DNA from: Gnetum montanum
Taxonomy: Eukaryota > Streptophyta > Gnetopsida > Gnetales > Gnetaceae
Direction of reading: 5' to 3'
NCBI GenBank assembly: GCA_015680685.1
Contig: MNCI01033699.1
Span: 35,707 to 62,787 of the forward strand
DNA: 27,081 nt
Shown here: positions 25,932 through 27,081 of the stretch, piece after piece
Layout of the letters: the number at the start of each line of letters is the position of its first letter
Numbering within the stretch: position 1 is the stretch's first letter
Made by a program: the position numbers and the translations under genes
Notes under the pieces: model-generated
The model's input: only the letters and a program-made list of their open reading frames with translations
The model's database searches: none
What the model was told of the DNA's origin: nothing

Positions 25932-26853
25932 TGATGAATTATCAGTTGGCTACGATATCTAAAAAAGGTCAATTTTTGATTGATTTCGATATCTTATCCC
26001 CGATATCTTAGCCTCGTTAACTAGGCCTTGTCGATGCGATCTATTGCGTCAACTAGGTCTTGTTGACATAGTCCCGTTGATGTTGTGTCTATTTTTTCCT
26101 ATAAATACATGTGCTCCCACTATGTATTGGCATTCTTTGGTTGATAGAATAGCCAAACTCTTGTAGTTTTATTCCATAACCTTAGAGAACAATCAATGAG
26201 TGCCTATAGTGCGGATCTGAGTTAGTTGTATCTTATCTTATTTGAGTGGCAATGTACCTGGACACATTTCATGAATGACAATAAGATTGAGATTGATTCG
26301 TATTCATTGTAGCACTTTGGCTTAGATTAAATTTACTTTCCATGCAATTTATGTTTCATGTACTTAGTTAATATTTATGTCTCCATGCATGTTAATGAAT
26401 TGGTGGAATGAGTATGACCAATTTGAGCATAAACATGTATTCTCTTGGTAATCCTAGTAGCATTGTTTCTTGGTTCACCTAGTAGCATAGTGCTTGGTAA
26501 CCCTAGTAGTGGATACATGGGTTTAGGACATGTACGACAAGCTAGGAATGAACAGTCATTACTTGTAGGCTAGTTTAAACTTTACTTTCCATTGTTAATT
26601 AGTTCAAACAAATGATTTCTTTATTATCATTAGGAGTATCATAAGGCTAAACCAACATTAAGAATCATCTACCTCACTTTGGACTAAACCATATGGGGCA
26701 AAGCTACCACTAGTCTAAGTGGGAAGATAGCGAACTGCAATCAAGACATAATGATCTAGATGCCACAACTAGTCCCATCCATGGGATTTGACCAGATCGT
26801 GCGTGAGCGCTTGTAATTCGTATGATTGGGCATAGGGGGTACCTCGCCACTCA
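25932..26853 (+). mobile_element. Family A LTR, right copy
   Basis: It starts TGATGAA after a polypurine tract. Homology with the LTR at 19626 ends at GGGGGTACCTCGCCACTCA (26853). It has a TATA box at 26100 and keeps CGATATC three times near 25955-26010. It has one copy of the downstream unit that is doubled in the central LTR, and a 59-bp extra piece at 26716-26774 between two ACTAGTC strings. No primer binding site follows, as expected for a 3' LTR. Divergence from the central copy is high by eye, so the insertion is old. Confidence 0.8.
26100..26107 (+). promoter_or_regulatory. TATA box of the right family A LTR
   Basis: TATAAATA in TCCTATAAATACATG, at about the same distance from the LTR start as in the central copy. 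Confidence 0.6.
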
Positions 26854-27081
26854 TAAAAAAATATATTAAAGTTTATACTTACCTTATACCATAAAAATAT
26901 CTCAACTCCAAGATGTGTCCTCCATTTCTATATTAAAAATACCATATGTCCTATGGTTTAAATTTTATTTACATAGTTAAATGTTTTCAGTTATTGGACT
27001 CCCTATTATATAATTAGTTACATAACTAGCTTATTCATATATTTATAATATTTATTTGATGAGAAATAGGTATCTCCTATG
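26854..27081. other. AT-rich flank, nothing recognised
   Basis: About 230 bp of AT-rich DNA beyond the LTR. No coding sequence, repeat or RNA gene was seen. It may be the original insertion site. Confidence 0.5.

Noticed and set aside
1-27081. Bacterial-type systems, CRISPR arrays, tRNA or rRNA genes
   Set aside because: I looked for spaced direct repeats, cloverleaf-like segments and conserved rRNA strings and found none; the only regular array (4480-4830) has near-identical whole units and no variable spacers.

Overview
The window looks like plant DNA from a large, retrotransposon-rich genome. No intact host gene is visible. CpG is depleted almost throughout, TATAAATA-type promoters recur, and every recognisable protein domain belongs to decayed LTR-retrotransposon material or to a captured or pseudogenised fragment. 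A gymnosperm or other slowly purged plant genome would fit, but that is inference. No rRNA, tRNA, CRISPR or bacterial-type feature was seen.

Layout. (1) Positions 1-544, minus strand: part of an LTR of family A, apparently inserted into the integrase of (2). (2) About 545-3285 and 9060-14824, minus strand: one Ty3/gypsy element resembling the Tat/Ogre group. Read from high to low coordinates it has a candidate 5' LTR (13256-14824), gag (12651 to about 10541), aspartic protease (about 9700-9440), reverse transcriptase (2851-2006), RNase H (2005-1664), a second archaeal-type RNase H (about 1475-1090) and an integrase start (about 845-545). (3) About 3290-9060, plus strand: an insertion that splits that element between protease and RT. 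It carries a hairpin-containing minisatellite and a broken coding region whose first part resembles an FCP1/NIF-type HAD phosphatase. (4) About 14825-19625, plus strand: the 3' portion of a non-autonomous element, with a non-coding segment (C) and a roughly 2.8-kb broken ORF like the 'putative plant transposon protein' family, followed by a polypurine tract. (5) 19626-20874: family A LTR. (6) 20876-25931: a tRNA-Asp-type primer binding site, an Athila-like gag with no pol, a second copy (D) of segment C, and another polypurine tract. (7) 25932-26853: a second family A LTR, then about 230 bp of AT-rich flank.

Nothing here is likely to make a working protein. Reading frames are broken by stops that mostly sit where CAG, CAA or CGA codons are expected, and by frameshifts. 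This fits long-term deamination of methylated cytosines. The main interest lies in structure: an LTR-internal-LTR-internal-LTR style tandem, an internally duplicated LTR, hairpin boxes shared by two different elements, and a possible phosphatase-gene capture.
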